From: Acidobacteriota bacterium
GTDB lineage: Bacteria; Acidobacteriota; Vicinamibacteria; Fen-336
Direction: 5' to 3'
Length of the DNA stretch: 50,017 bases
Assembly: GCA_022340585.1 (NCBI GenBank)
Contig: JAJDNS010000161.1
Coordinates: forward strand, 1-50,017
Shown here: positions 8,501 through 15,758 of the stretch, one piece after another
Numbering within the stretch: position 1 is the stretch's first letter
Layout: every line of letters begins with the position of its first letter
Made by a program: the position numbers and the translations under genes
Notes under the pieces: generated by a model
Databases searched by the model: none
What the model was told of the DNA's origin: nothing
What the model saw: the letters and a program-made list of their open reading frames with translations, nothing else

Positions 8501-9666
8501 CGCACCGCGCGCTGGGCGTCGTCCTCGTGGGCGGTGGGAAAGCCGAAGTGGGCGACCACCTGTCCCTGCTCGCTCTTGGCGATGCGGCCGTCCAGACCCG
8601 ACACGACCAGCGTGGCCGTCCGGTGGAAGGCCGCGAGGACGTCCCGGAGGTCCTCGGGGTCGAGCTCCTCGGCCAGGCTCAGAAAGGGCGCCAGCTCGCA
8701 GGACAGGACCGAGACCTGCCGGCGCTCCCCGGAGGGATGGAGGCCGGACGAGAATGCGGACCTCGGGGGCACGACCCCGGTGAGGTCAGAGACGAACGTC
8801 GGCCCCTCGTCGCTCGGGGCCTCACCCGCCGCCGTCTCCAGGGCGGACAGACCCGCGAGCTCGCGACGGACCTCGAGGAGCTCCTCCAGGAACGCGACCA
8901 TGGAGTCGTGGCGACCCGCGGGGTCCTTGGCCAGCGCCCGGCGGACCAGGGGCTCCAGGCGGGAGGGCGCCCCCGCCGGCGGGTGCAGCGGGGCGGGCTC
9001 CTCGCCGAGGATGGCCTCGATGACCTGGCTCCGGGACTCGCCGGAGAAGGGCAGGTGGCCGCTGAGCATCTCGTGGAGGACGACGCCCAGGCTCCAGATG
9101 TCCGTTCGGTGATCGACCTGCCGTCCCCGCGCCTGCTCCGGCGACATGTAGGCGGGTGTCCCCACCGCCGTCCCCGCGTCGGTGAGGCGGATGTCTCCCA
9201 TCTTCGCCAGCCCGAAGTCGAGGACCTTGACGACGCGCTCCGGCGTCACCAGGAGATTGGCCGGCTTCACGTCGCGGTGCACGATGTCCCGCCCGTGGGC
9301 CCGGGCCAGGCCCTCCGCGGCCTGGACGGCGACGTCGACCGCCTCGTGAGGAGGCAGGGGGCCGCGGGCGATCCGCTGGGCCACCGTCTCGCCCTCGTAG
9401 AAGGCCATGACGATGAAGAGATCGCCATCCGGGGTCTCTTCGATGGCGTGGATCGTCCCGATGTTGGCGTGGTCGAGCGCGGAGGCGGCCCGGGCCTCGG
9501 CCATGAACCGCGCCTTGGCCGTCTCGCTCTCGACCAGGCCCGGGGACAGGAACTTGAGGGCGACGTGGCGACCGAGCTTGGTGTCGCGAGCCCGGTAGAC
9601 GACACCCATCCCCCCTCCCCCGAGACGCTCGAGGACCTCGTAGTGGGCGATCGTCTGGCCGATCAT
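5572..9666 (-). CDS. Ser/Thr kinase - degenerate class III cyclase - AAA ATPase - TPR signalling protein
   Basis: This is a 1364-residue multidomain protein. Residues 1-270 form a Pkn-type kinase with LGGGGMGVVY, Lys38, HRDVKPANL (Asp132), the DFG at 150-152 and an APE-like GTPAYMSPEQ; it should be active. Residues 310-490 match the class III adenylate/guanylate cyclase domain often fused to such kinases, but both metal aspartates are lost: the usual FCDLVGST is SCELAPFL (Glu324), and the usual GDG is EQG (Gln367). Residues 510-800 are an AAA/STAND-type ATPase with Walker A SGEAGIGKSR (Lys550) and a Walker B-like LFVEDLHWVD. The rest is helical, TPR-like. No membrane segment is seen. It probably senses and relays a signal through protein contacts. 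ATG 9666 is the only start placing the kinase at the N terminus. Confidence 0.9.
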   Translation of the reverse strand: MIGQTIAHYEVLERLGGGGMGVVYRARDTKLGRHVALKFLSPGLVESETAKARFMAEARAASALDHANIGTIHAIEETPDGDLFIVMAFYEGETVAQRIARGPLPPHEAVDVAVQAAEGLARAHGRDIVHRDVKPANLLVTPERVVKVLDFGLAKMGDIRLTDAGTAVGTPAYMSPEQARGRQVDHRTDIWSLGVVLHEMLSGHLPFSGESRSQVIEAILGEEPAPLHPPAGAPSRLEPLVRRALAKDPAGRHDSMVAFLEELLEVRRELAGLSALETAAGEAPSDEGPTFVSDLTGVVPPRSAFSSGLHPSGERRQVSVLSCELAPFLSLAEELDPEDLRDVLAAFHRTATLVVSGLDGRIAKSEQGQVVAHFGFPTAHEDDAQRAVRAGLGIAAGMEEASRSLRSTQGRSLPTRAAVHTGRMVSGDARGASGDSTLVGNVPAIAARLRDAAPDGAVVVSGATRRLVEKSFELEPTGEREVPGLDRAVDVFLVRGEGDMTDGVHSSVSPRVTPFVGREQDLALLRARWEQAKEGAGQVVLLSGEAGIGKSRLVLELREGIADEVHLWLEGRASPYHSGDALHSVAGMLARLAGFADEASSEERRGRLEETLQPYELPPEALSLLATLLSLPLPESWPAPPPSPQKRMQRTMETLLELLVALSTRQPVVLFVEDLHWVDPSTEELLGQIAGQCATLPLLVLVTARPGHTAPWLAEDHVTRLPLSRLSQAHTRALVEQLASGGVLGAEVLEAVVSRTDGVPLFVEELTRALSESPMVEGSSSTTASGGPGPLEIPATLQESLAARLDRLGLARGVAQLAAVLGREFPHRWLEAVWGPEVQALANPLARLLESGLVLRRGTPPNATYLFKHALVQEAAYGSLLRSTRQEYHGRVARALEESFPETADQQPHLVARHYAEAGQPELGIAWWTRAAEREGERFANREAAAALRHALALLEQQPEGPARDGQELGLQMRLATILPSVSGYASEETERAHLRAQELCDRLGSTSELYWVLYGLWAFSFVRARLERSRQQALHLRPLGDERGDVLSRIAARYASGVTLAFLGELHGSRRDLEAAVAVDEDGRPPDFSAGMELGVTAPAYLAMVLWLLGDADAALERIREAVARARTLEHPLTLGFALYYLVWVYLHRGEVASAREHVQELLRLSEEHGLFFGALGRTLLGWVLDQRGALVAAWSAEASSGDFPDDQALDHVRAGLQFYQATGSVVNQTHMLSLLALGHARRGQWAEARRAVDEALAFGEETGETWWTPELHRLSGELALAADGEDAPETAEASFRRALEIAGGQHALALELRAATSLARLLRSTDRAAEGHALLSGALERVTEGEETGDVQAARLLLADLG

Positions 9667-9836
9667 GGGAAAGGGCGAGGGTACGCCACAACCTGGCTCG
9701 GCTCAACCAGCTTCCCCTCACACCCCCGAGGCCGCCGTTCGGACCATGCTGGGGGCACAATCCCGGACCAACGAGGGCTGGGGGCGTTCCGACTCTTCGC
9801 GAAGCATCCAGCCCAGCGTGACGACACCAGAGCGAT

Positions 9837-11411
9837 TCATGAGGCCGCCCCGGGAATCGGCTGCTCGGCCGGCAACGATCCTGCTGGCCGGCCGAAGACG
9901 GTGAACTCGATGATCCCGAGCGGCGTCGTCCGCGGCCAGTTGACCATCGTCAGCCGCACGAACCGACACCTGGTCGGCGGAAGCTCTTCGAAGATGGTGT
10001 TGCGGGCGACGGCGTTCGCGCTCTGGTCCAGCACCGTGGCGAACGTGTCGCCGTCGGTGGAGACGTCGATCTTGAACTGATACGCGTCGGTGGAAGGCAG
10101 GGCGGCCACGCTGACCGTCGCCGAAGGTGCGCTCGTGGCTGTGGTGGATGCCGCGCGGCGACGGCCGAAGGGGCGGCCGCCCGTGAAGAGGAGTCGTACG
10201 GAATCAACCGTGAACAGCTGCACGACGTCGAACCGTGTCGCCGGCCCCAGATCCAATGTCAGCGTTGGCGTCGCGTCGGCGGGACCGGGCTCCCACCACG
10301 TGCCGCTGGAGTTGTCGACGGCGTAGGCGGCATAGTGCCCGCGCTGCTCCGAAGAGAACCGCGACCCTGCGTTCATGGCCCGCACCTTGTTGATGCTGAC
10401 GGGGATGGACCCGGAGTCGCCGTCTCGGGCCGGGTCGGCAACCGCGCCGGGCGCCCACTGGGGTGTGTCGGTGATGCGGACCGACATATTCCCGTCCCTG
10501 TCGAACTCCACCGGGTCCATGCCGATGCGCCGTCCGCCGGGCGGGTTGTTGAGCACGATGGTGTAGAACTGCCACAAGTGCCCGTCGGGCCCTTCGACGA
10601 TGCTGCCGTGCGCCGTGCCCGTCACGAGGCCTTCCGTCCTGCGCAGGAGCGGATTGTTCGGGGCGTAGGTGTACGGTCCCAGCGGGCTCTTGGCCGTGTA
10701 GTACCCCTCGGCATAGGTCTTCCACTGCGTGCCCGACGCCGAGTACTCGAGATAGTAGGTGCCCTCGCGCTTCTGCAGCCAGGGCCCCTCGATCCAGGCC
10801 ACGTCCGGGTATTCGTTCATCTCGCCGTACCGCTCCCAGACGTGGTCTCTGTCGAGGCCAAACAGGTGCGTGGGCCGTCCGGCGAATCTCGTCAGGTCGT
10901 TGGGATCGAGGGGCACGGCGTAGATGCCGCTGACACCGCGGCCGGAATAGTAGAGGTAGGGCCTGTTGTCGTCGTCGACGAAGATGTCCATGTCGAATGC
11001 GCCGTTCCATCCATGGGCCACGTCGGGCGTGTTCTGCCAGTCGCCGATCTCGGTGAAGGGGCCGAGCGGGTTGTCGGCCTTGAAGAGCGGCCCGTCATTG
11101 CCGCACATGTAGAAGGCGCCGTCATACTTCACGACGTGGGGCGCGACAGGGACGTTCGGAACGCGCTGGAAGCGCCAATCGACGAGGTCGTCGGAGATCC
11201 AGGTCCCGCCGCCGGTGCAGTACATGTAGTACGTGCCCTTCTCACGGATGACGGTGACGTCTCCGGCCGCGAACGCTCCGGCGTCGCTCACCATGGGCAG
11301 CGGGTTGCAGTAGCGCGGCGACTGGCCCAGCGGCGGCTCCGGGGTCGGCGCGGAAGAGGAGACCGCGGCCCAGAGCACGAGTGCAGACAGGAGCTTCCAT
11401 CGAGCGTTCAT
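9837..11411 (-). CDS. Secreted GH43 glycosidase with a C-terminal F5/8-type C (discoidin-like) domain
   Basis: The 524-residue protein has a signal peptide (hydrophobic stretch about 7-20) and a five-bladed GH43 catalytic domain at roughly 35-345. Candidate catalytic acids are Asp51 (AAGDVTVI), Asp142 (FDMDIFVDDD) and Glu208 (WIEGPWLQK), in the family order of base, pKa modulator and acid. Residues about 360-510 look like an F5/8-type C or CBM32-like carbohydrate-binding domain (WEPGPADATPTLTLDLG, then FVRLTMVNWP). GH43 enzymes are mainly beta-xylosidases and alpha-L-arabinofuranosidases acting on hemicellulose. ATG 11411 is preferred over upstream in-frame codons because it follows a GGGAG and starts the signal peptide. 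Base composition looks slightly less GC-rich than its neighbours, compatible with transfer. The start lies 62 bases from the end of the co-directional dehydrogenase gene, so the two may be co-transcribed. Confidence 0.85.
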   Translation of the reverse strand: MNARWKLLSALVLWAAVSSSAPTPEPPLGQSPRYCNPLPMVSDAGAFAAGDVTVIREKGTYYMYCTGGGTWISDDLVDWRFQRVPNVPVAPHVVKYDGAFYMCGNDGPLFKADNPLGPFTEIGDWQNTPDVAHGWNGAFDMDIFVDDDNRPYLYYSGRGVSGIYAVPLDPNDLTRFAGRPTHLFGLDRDHVWERYGEMNEYPDVAWIEGPWLQKREGTYYLEYSASGTQWKTYAEGYYTAKSPLGPYTYAPNNPLLRRTEGLVTGTAHGSIVEGPDGHLWQFYTIVLNNPPGGRRIGMDPVEFDRDGNMSVRITDTPQWAPGAVADPARDGDSGSIPVSINKVRAMNAGSRFSSEQRGHYAAYAVDNSSGTWWEPGPADATPTLTLDLGPATRFDVVQLFTVDSVRLLFTGGRPFGRRRAASTTATSAPSATVSVAALPSTDAYQFKIDVSTDGDTFATVLDQSANAVARNTIFEELPPTRCRFVRLTMVNWPRTTPLGIIEFTVFGRPAGSLPAEQPIPGAAS

Positions 11412-11473
11412 GGCAAGAGACTCCCTTCGCAGGGTCGCGGCTCGTCGCGATGCCGGTCCGCTCCGCGCCCTTC

Positions 11474-13063
11474 CTAGCCGACCTTGACGTCGTCCAGAGT
11501 CCACCTCCCGTCTACCCTTCGCCAGACGCCACCGGGGTTGCGGTCGCGGAGCTCCGGAGGAAGCCGGGGCTCGCGCACGTTGTCGTAGCACTGCAGCATG
11601 GCGAATCGGCGGATGGCGGGCGGGATCCCTACCGCGGTGAAGCCAGGGTGACCGGTGGCCGGATACGGCCCCCCGTGGTTCATGGCGGGCGTCACCGCGA
11701 CCCCGGTGGGCATCTTGTCGTTGAGCAGGCGCCCGACGCGGAGGCGAAGCTGTCGTTCCACACGAGCGTAGAGCGCGTCATCCCCGCCCCCGGTGTCCGT
11801 GTAGATGCACCCGGTGAGGTTGCCTTCGAAGCTGCCGGCGATCCTCTCGAGCTCCTCCCCGTCTCTGGCCACCACGAAGAGGTTGGAGTTGCCAAAGGCC
11901 TCCGTCTGCAGCCTCTCAGGATCCCGGATGAACGCCTCACCGGTGGTCCTGAGAAGCGTGTTCTGAAATCGACAGCCGCTTCCGGGGGCCTTCGAGCCTC
12001 CCGTGATGAGGGTCGCGCCCGCGGTCTCGAGGGCCTTGACCGAATCGCCGAGGCTCGTCAAACCCCCGAGGCCGAGCAGGGGAGTGGGGTTGGCCTTCTC
12101 GAATCGAGCGCGCATCTCCTCGATGAACCGCTCCGCCTCCTCGCCGTCCTGGAGCACCACGATGCCCGGGTTCGTACAGAACTGTCCCGTTCCCATGAGG
12201 GCGGAGGTCTGAAACTCCTCCGCGATCTCCGCACCGCGCTCCTTCAGCGCGCCCGGCAGGACGAAGACCGGGTTGATGCTGCTCATCTCGAGGTAGATGG
12301 GCTTTCCCGCCGCATCGGCCGCCGCCTTCAGGGCCAGCGCCGCCCGCCGGGATCCGGTGTAGCCGGTGGCACCAATGAGGGGATGCGAGACGAGGTAGGT
12401 CCCGTCCTGGTGGGCGGTGCGGTAGATCATCTGGACGGTGGCGGCGGGGAGGCCGACATCCTGAACGGCGGCAAAGGCCTCCTCCGCCAGGAGCTGGCTG
12501 GTGCGCGGATGACTCGAATGGGCCTTTGCGATGACCGGGTTTCCCGCCGCAATCGCGGCGGCGAAATCGCCCCCGGAGACCCCGTTGAAGGCCAGCGGGA
12601 AGTTGTTCGGGCCGAAGACCGCCACCGGACCGCCCAGCGCGGCGTACCGGGAGCGGATGTTGGGCTGCGTGTCGATGCTGGGCTCGGTCCAGCTACGGTC
12701 CCGCGCCGCGGCCGCGGCCTGCCGAAGCTGATTGCTGGTACGTGGCAGCTCGACGTCGGCGAGCCGAGGTGAGAGAGGGAGCGCCGTCTCCAGGTGGGCG
12801 GTCTCGGCGATCTCCTCGGAACGTTGATCCATGCGGTCGGCGTAACGATCCAGGAGCTCCCCGATCTTCCCCGGCGGCACCTCGAGCAGAGCCTCGGCGG
12901 CGGCGCGACCCGCGACCAGCGCGGCATCGACGTCGGCCCGGCTGCTGACCGGAAAGACGGGGCCGATCGTCTCTCCCGTCGCGGGGTTGATGGCGCGAAA
13001 GGTGCCGGTCGTCTCGGCAGGTCGCCACGTGCCGTCAATCAGTACGTTCTCTGCCTTCGTCAT
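11474..13063 (-). CDS. Aldehyde dehydrogenase, probably 2,5-dioxopentanoate (2-oxoglutarate semialdehyde) dehydrogenase
   Basis: This full-length 529-residue NAD(P)-dependent aldehyde dehydrogenase has the catalytic cysteine in GTGQFCTNPG (Cys296), the general base in YLEMSSINPVF (Glu259), and the cofactor segment FGPNNFPLAF. The spacing and the GATGYTGSRRA segment are typical of the 2-oxoglutarate-semialdehyde branch, which ends the oxidative (Weimberg-type) pentose and the glucarate/galactarate routes by making 2-oxoglutarate. Enolase-superfamily sugar-acid enzymes sit next door and support that role. ATG 13063 follows CCGGGAGCACGAAG. Upstream in-frame codons would overlap the short divergent promoter region and are not used. 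No signal peptide is seen, so it acts in the cytoplasm. Confidence 0.85.
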   Translation of the reverse strand: MTKAENVLIDGTWRPAETTGTFRAINPATGETIGPVFPVSSRADVDAALVAGRAAAEALLEVPPGKIGELLDRYADRMDQRSEEIAETAHLETALPLSPRLADVELPRTSNQLRQAAAAARDRSWTEPSIDTQPNIRSRYAALGGPVAVFGPNNFPLAFNGVSGGDFAAAIAAGNPVIAKAHSSHPRTSQLLAEEAFAAVQDVGLPAATVQMIYRTAHQDGTYLVSHPLIGATGYTGSRRAALALKAAADAAGKPIYLEMSSINPVFVLPGALKERGAEIAEEFQTSALMGTGQFCTNPGIVVLQDGEEAERFIEEMRARFEKANPTPLLGLGGLTSLGDSVKALETAGATLITGGSKAPGSGCRFQNTLLRTTGEAFIRDPERLQTEAFGNSNLFVVARDGEELERIAGSFEGNLTGCIYTDTGGGDDALYARVERQLRLRVGRLLNDKMPTGVAVTPAMNHGGPYPATGHPGFTAVGIPPAIRRFAMLQCYDNVREPRLPPELRDRNPGGVWRRVDGRWTLDDVKVG

Positions 13064-13108
13064 CTTCGTGCTCCCGGATCTTCTCAAGGGTCGCGGGTAT
13101 ATGCTGGT

Positions 13109-13122
13109 GCTCCGGCTGGAGC
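13109..13122. promoter_or_regulatory. Short palindrome in a divergent promoter region
   Basis: The 100-base gap between the divergent dehydrogenase and enolase-superfamily genes contains GCTCC-GGCT-GGAGC. Two AT-rich words lie around it, TATATG near 13098 and TTATACGAT near 13138, which could be -10 boxes for the two directions. A shared operator here would co-regulate both genes, but five-base arms are weak evidence. Confidence 0.25.
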
Positions 13123-13163
13123 CACCGAAGGGGCGATTATACGATCCGAGCAAGGGGTCTCAC

Positions 13164-14243
13164 ATGAAGATCACCGGAGTCACGCCACGAGCCATCGCCG
13201 AGCCGGGTGGCCGCGAGTACCTCGTCGTACGTGTCGACACCGATGACGGGGTGTCCGGCTACGCCGAGACCGAGGCCGGGCATGCGCCACGGATCGCCGT
13301 CGCCAGGCTCAAACGCGAGCTGCAGCGGCTGATCGGGATGAACCCGGCCCGTGCGGTCGGCGTCGACGAGGACCTGAGACTCGCGGGAGCCTCGCACACG
13401 TCCCGAGCGAGCGCCAACGTGGCCTGCCTCGACATCCTCGGCAAGGCGACCAGGGCGCCTGTCCACGAGATCCTCGGTGGCCCGACCCGTCACAAGGTCC
13501 GGGCCATGGCTGCGCTCGCCGGCGGGTCGGACGCGGAGGTGCGGGAGAGCGTTCTTGCCGCCAAGGCCGAGGGCTACCGCGCCTTCTCCGTCCCCTTGAC
13601 GATGCCCTCCGGACCGGGGCGCGGGCGCCGGTTCTACGCCGACGCCAGGGCCACCCTCGACGGCCTGCGAGACGCGGCCGGCTCGGAGTGCGACTTCGTG
13701 CTCGATTGCGGCGGTCGGTTGTCTCCCGGCGAGGCCCTGTCGATGGCCGACCGAATGGAGGGCTTTCATCTTCTCTGGATGGACGAGCCTTGCGGGGACC
13801 TGAGCGCGACCGCCCAGGCCTCCGTCTCGAAGGGCTCGGTCACGCCCGTCGGCTATGGCCGCGGCTTCACGAGCAACGCACGATTCCAGGACCTGCTGCG
13901 CGAAGACGGTGTCGACATCCTGCGCCCCGCCCTGGCGACACGTGGGCTGACCTCGATTCGCAAGGCGGCCGCGATCGGCGAGACGTACTATGTTGCGGTG
14001 GCGCCCTTCCACCGTGGCGGCCCCATCGGGACCGCCGCGGGAATACAGGTCTGTGCCGCATTACCCAACTCCTTCGTTCAAGAGACGCCCTTCTCGGCCG
14101 ATCTCGCCGATCGGCAGATCCGGGCCGCGATCAGCGGTTGGGACGAGAAGCCCGCCCATGGCTTCTTTCCGCTGTCCAGCAAGCCGGGCCTCGGCCTCGA
14201 CGTCGACGAGGGCGCTCTCGACGCATACACGGTCGCCCGCTAG
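13164..14243 (+). CDS. Mandelate racemase/enolase-superfamily protein with an altered active site
   Basis: This 359-residue protein has the superfamily's capping domain and (beta/alpha)7-barrel. Of the three metal-binding acids, Asp181 (VLDCGGRLSP) and Glu208 (LWMDEPCG) are present. The third position, normally in a TGE motif, reads VGYGRGF, so the glutamate is missing. The usual KxK on the second barrel strand reads FSVPL. A histidine remains in APFHRGGPIGT. It may therefore be a non-canonical lyase, or may bind a ligand without catalysis. No signal peptide is seen. ATG 13164 begins MKITGVTPRAI, the normal N terminus for the family. It is divergent from the semialdehyde dehydrogenase and 17 bases ahead of a second, canonical family member, which may supply the missing chemistry. 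Confidence 0.8.
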   Translation: MKITGVTPRAIAEPGGREYLVVRVDTDDGVSGYAETEAGHAPRIAVARLKRELQRLIGMNPARAVGVDEDLRLAGASHTSRASANVACLDILGKATRAPVHEILGGPTRHKVRAMAALAGGSDAEVRESVLAAKAEGYRAFSVPLTMPSGPGRGRRFYADARATLDGLRDAAGSECDFVLDCGGRLSPGEALSMADRMEGFHLLWMDEPCGDLSATAQASVSKGSVTPVGYGRGFTSNARFQDLLREDGVDILRPALATRGLTSIRKAAAIGETYYVAVAPFHRGGPIGTAAGIQVCAALPNSFVQETPFSADLADRQIRAAISGWDEKPAHGFFPLSSKPGLGLDVDEGALDAYTVAR

Positions 14244-14260
14244 ACGGAGGAACACTCGAC

Positions 14261-15598
14261 ATGAACCGACGTGATCTCCTGAAGACGTCCCTCTTCGGCG
14301 CCGCCGCTGCCCCGGCCTTCGTCGCGGGCGGTCGCCACTCCTACGCCCCGGGCTGCGACGACTGCTATGTCGATCAGCTCGCCCTGGCGATGCCGTCCGC
14401 CCCCCGGCTGAGGGTGACGGGCGTCAAGACCTTCGGTGTCACCAGCGACGCGCTGCCCTCGGATCGGCCGCACGTCTTCGTGAAGGTCGAGACCGACGCC
14501 GGTGTCGTGGGCTGGGGTGAGGCGACGCTCGAGGGCAAGGCCGCGGCGGCGATGCAGGCGGTGCACGACCTCTCCTACGCCCTCATGGGCCAGGATCCGA
14601 TGCACGTGGAGCACCATTGGCAGTCGATGTACGTCCACGCCTTCTATCGCTCGGGGCCGGTGCTGGCGTCAGCGATCTCCGGCATCGATCAGGCGCTGTG
14701 GGACATTCGTGGCAAGGTGCTCGAGCGACCGGTCTACGAGCTGCTGGGCGGGCCGCTCGATGATCGCGGCGTGCGCGGCTACTATCACCTGCGGCCCGTC
14801 CTGCCGCCGGACGCGCCGTATCGTGAGCAGGTCGCCGCCAGTCGTGAGCGCGCCGAGAGGTACGGCGTCACGGCCTTCAAGACCGGGATTCCCGGGTACT
14901 ACGAGTGGATTGACACGCACCAGCGCATCCAGGAGGCGATCGAGCGTCTGCACGTCCTGCGCGAGGTGATGGGTGACGAGATCGATATCGGCGTCGATTT
15001 CCACGCCAAGACGAGCCCGGCGGTCGCGGTGCAGATCTGCCGGGAGGTCGAGTCCCTCAACCTCATGTTCGTGGAGGAGCCCTGTCCGCCGGAGAACGTC
15101 AAGGCCATGAAGCGCATCTCCGACCGCACGACCGTGCCCATCGCCACCGGCGAGCGGCTCATCACGCACTACGGCTGCCGCGAGGTGATCGAGGGCAAGG
15201 TCGTCGACATCATCCAGACCGACGTGAACCACGTGGGGGGCATCAGCGCCCTGTGGAAGGTGGGCGCGATGGCCGAGGCGTCGGGCGTCATGATGGCGCC
15301 TCACGCTTGCGAGGGACCGGTGGGGGCGGTGGCCTCGACACACGTGGATGCCGTCATGCCCAACTTCCTGGTGCAGGAGATCTGCAGTGGCGTCGAGCCC
15401 GACGGCAAGGACGCGCTGTGGGAAGAGCTGTTGGGCTATCCCGCCATGCGCATGGTCGAGGGGTACTATCCGTTGTCCGACAAGCCGGGGCTGGGCATCG
15501 ACATCGACGAGCGCGTGCTGGCGAAGTACCCGTTCGGAGGCACGAAGCCGTTCGTGCTTCTGCCGGTACACGAGGACGGCTCGATCGCGTCGCCCTAG
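14261..15598 (+). CDS. Tat-exported enolase-superfamily sugar-acid dehydratase (D-galactonate dehydratase-like)
   Basis: The 445-residue protein starts with a Tat-like signal (MNRRDLLKTSLFG, then an Ala-rich stretch). The mature domain matches the mandelate racemase group that includes galactonate, mannonate and related dehydratases. Metal ligands are Asp246, Glu272 and Glu298 (VDFHAKTS, FVEEPCPPEN, ATGERL). His248 and His348 (APHACEGP) are placed as the acid/base pair of D-galactonate dehydratases, so it should be active. It would convert an aldonic acid to a 2-keto-3-deoxy acid; the exact sugar is uncertain. Export of such an enzyme is unusual. ATG 14261 has ACGGAGG 12-18 bases upstream and 17 bases of spacing from the preceding gene, so the two are likely one operon. 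Confidence 0.85.
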   Translation: MNRRDLLKTSLFGAAAAPAFVAGGRHSYAPGCDDCYVDQLALAMPSAPRLRVTGVKTFGVTSDALPSDRPHVFVKVETDAGVVGWGEATLEGKAAAAMQAVHDLSYALMGQDPMHVEHHWQSMYVHAFYRSGPVLASAISGIDQALWDIRGKVLERPVYELLGGPLDDRGVRGYYHLRPVLPPDAPYREQVAASRERAERYGVTAFKTGIPGYYEWIDTHQRIQEAIERLHVLREVMGDEIDIGVDFHAKTSPAVAVQICREVESLNLMFVEEPCPPENVKAMKRISDRTTVPIATGERLITHYGCREVIEGKVVDIIQTDVNHVGGISALWKVGAMAEASGVMMAPHACEGPVGAVASTHVDAVMPNFLVQEICSGVEPDGKDALWEELLGYPAMRMVEGYYPLSDKPGLGIDIDERVLAKYPFGGTKPFVLLPVHEDGSIASP

Positions 15599-15704
15599 GG
15601 GAAGGTGGCCACCAGTCAACGGGCCAAACTGGACGATCCATCCGAGATTCGCCGCCCGAAGTCCTGGCGCTCCGACCGCACGCCGACTCTGGGCGTGATT
15701 CCTC

Positions 15705-15733
15705 TTGGATGCAATCTTCCGACCGTTTAGACT
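15705..15733 (+). promoter_or_regulatory. Candidate sigma-70-type promoter for the GH3 gene
   Basis: TTGGAT at 15705-15710 and TAGACT at 15728-15733 are separated by 17 bases. The leader to ATG 15759 would be about 20 bases and includes the ribosome site CAGGAGG. This suggests the glycosidase gene can be transcribed independently of the dehydratase genes. Confidence 0.4.
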
Positions 15734-15758
15734 TCCTCGCGGCTCACAGGAGGATCAC

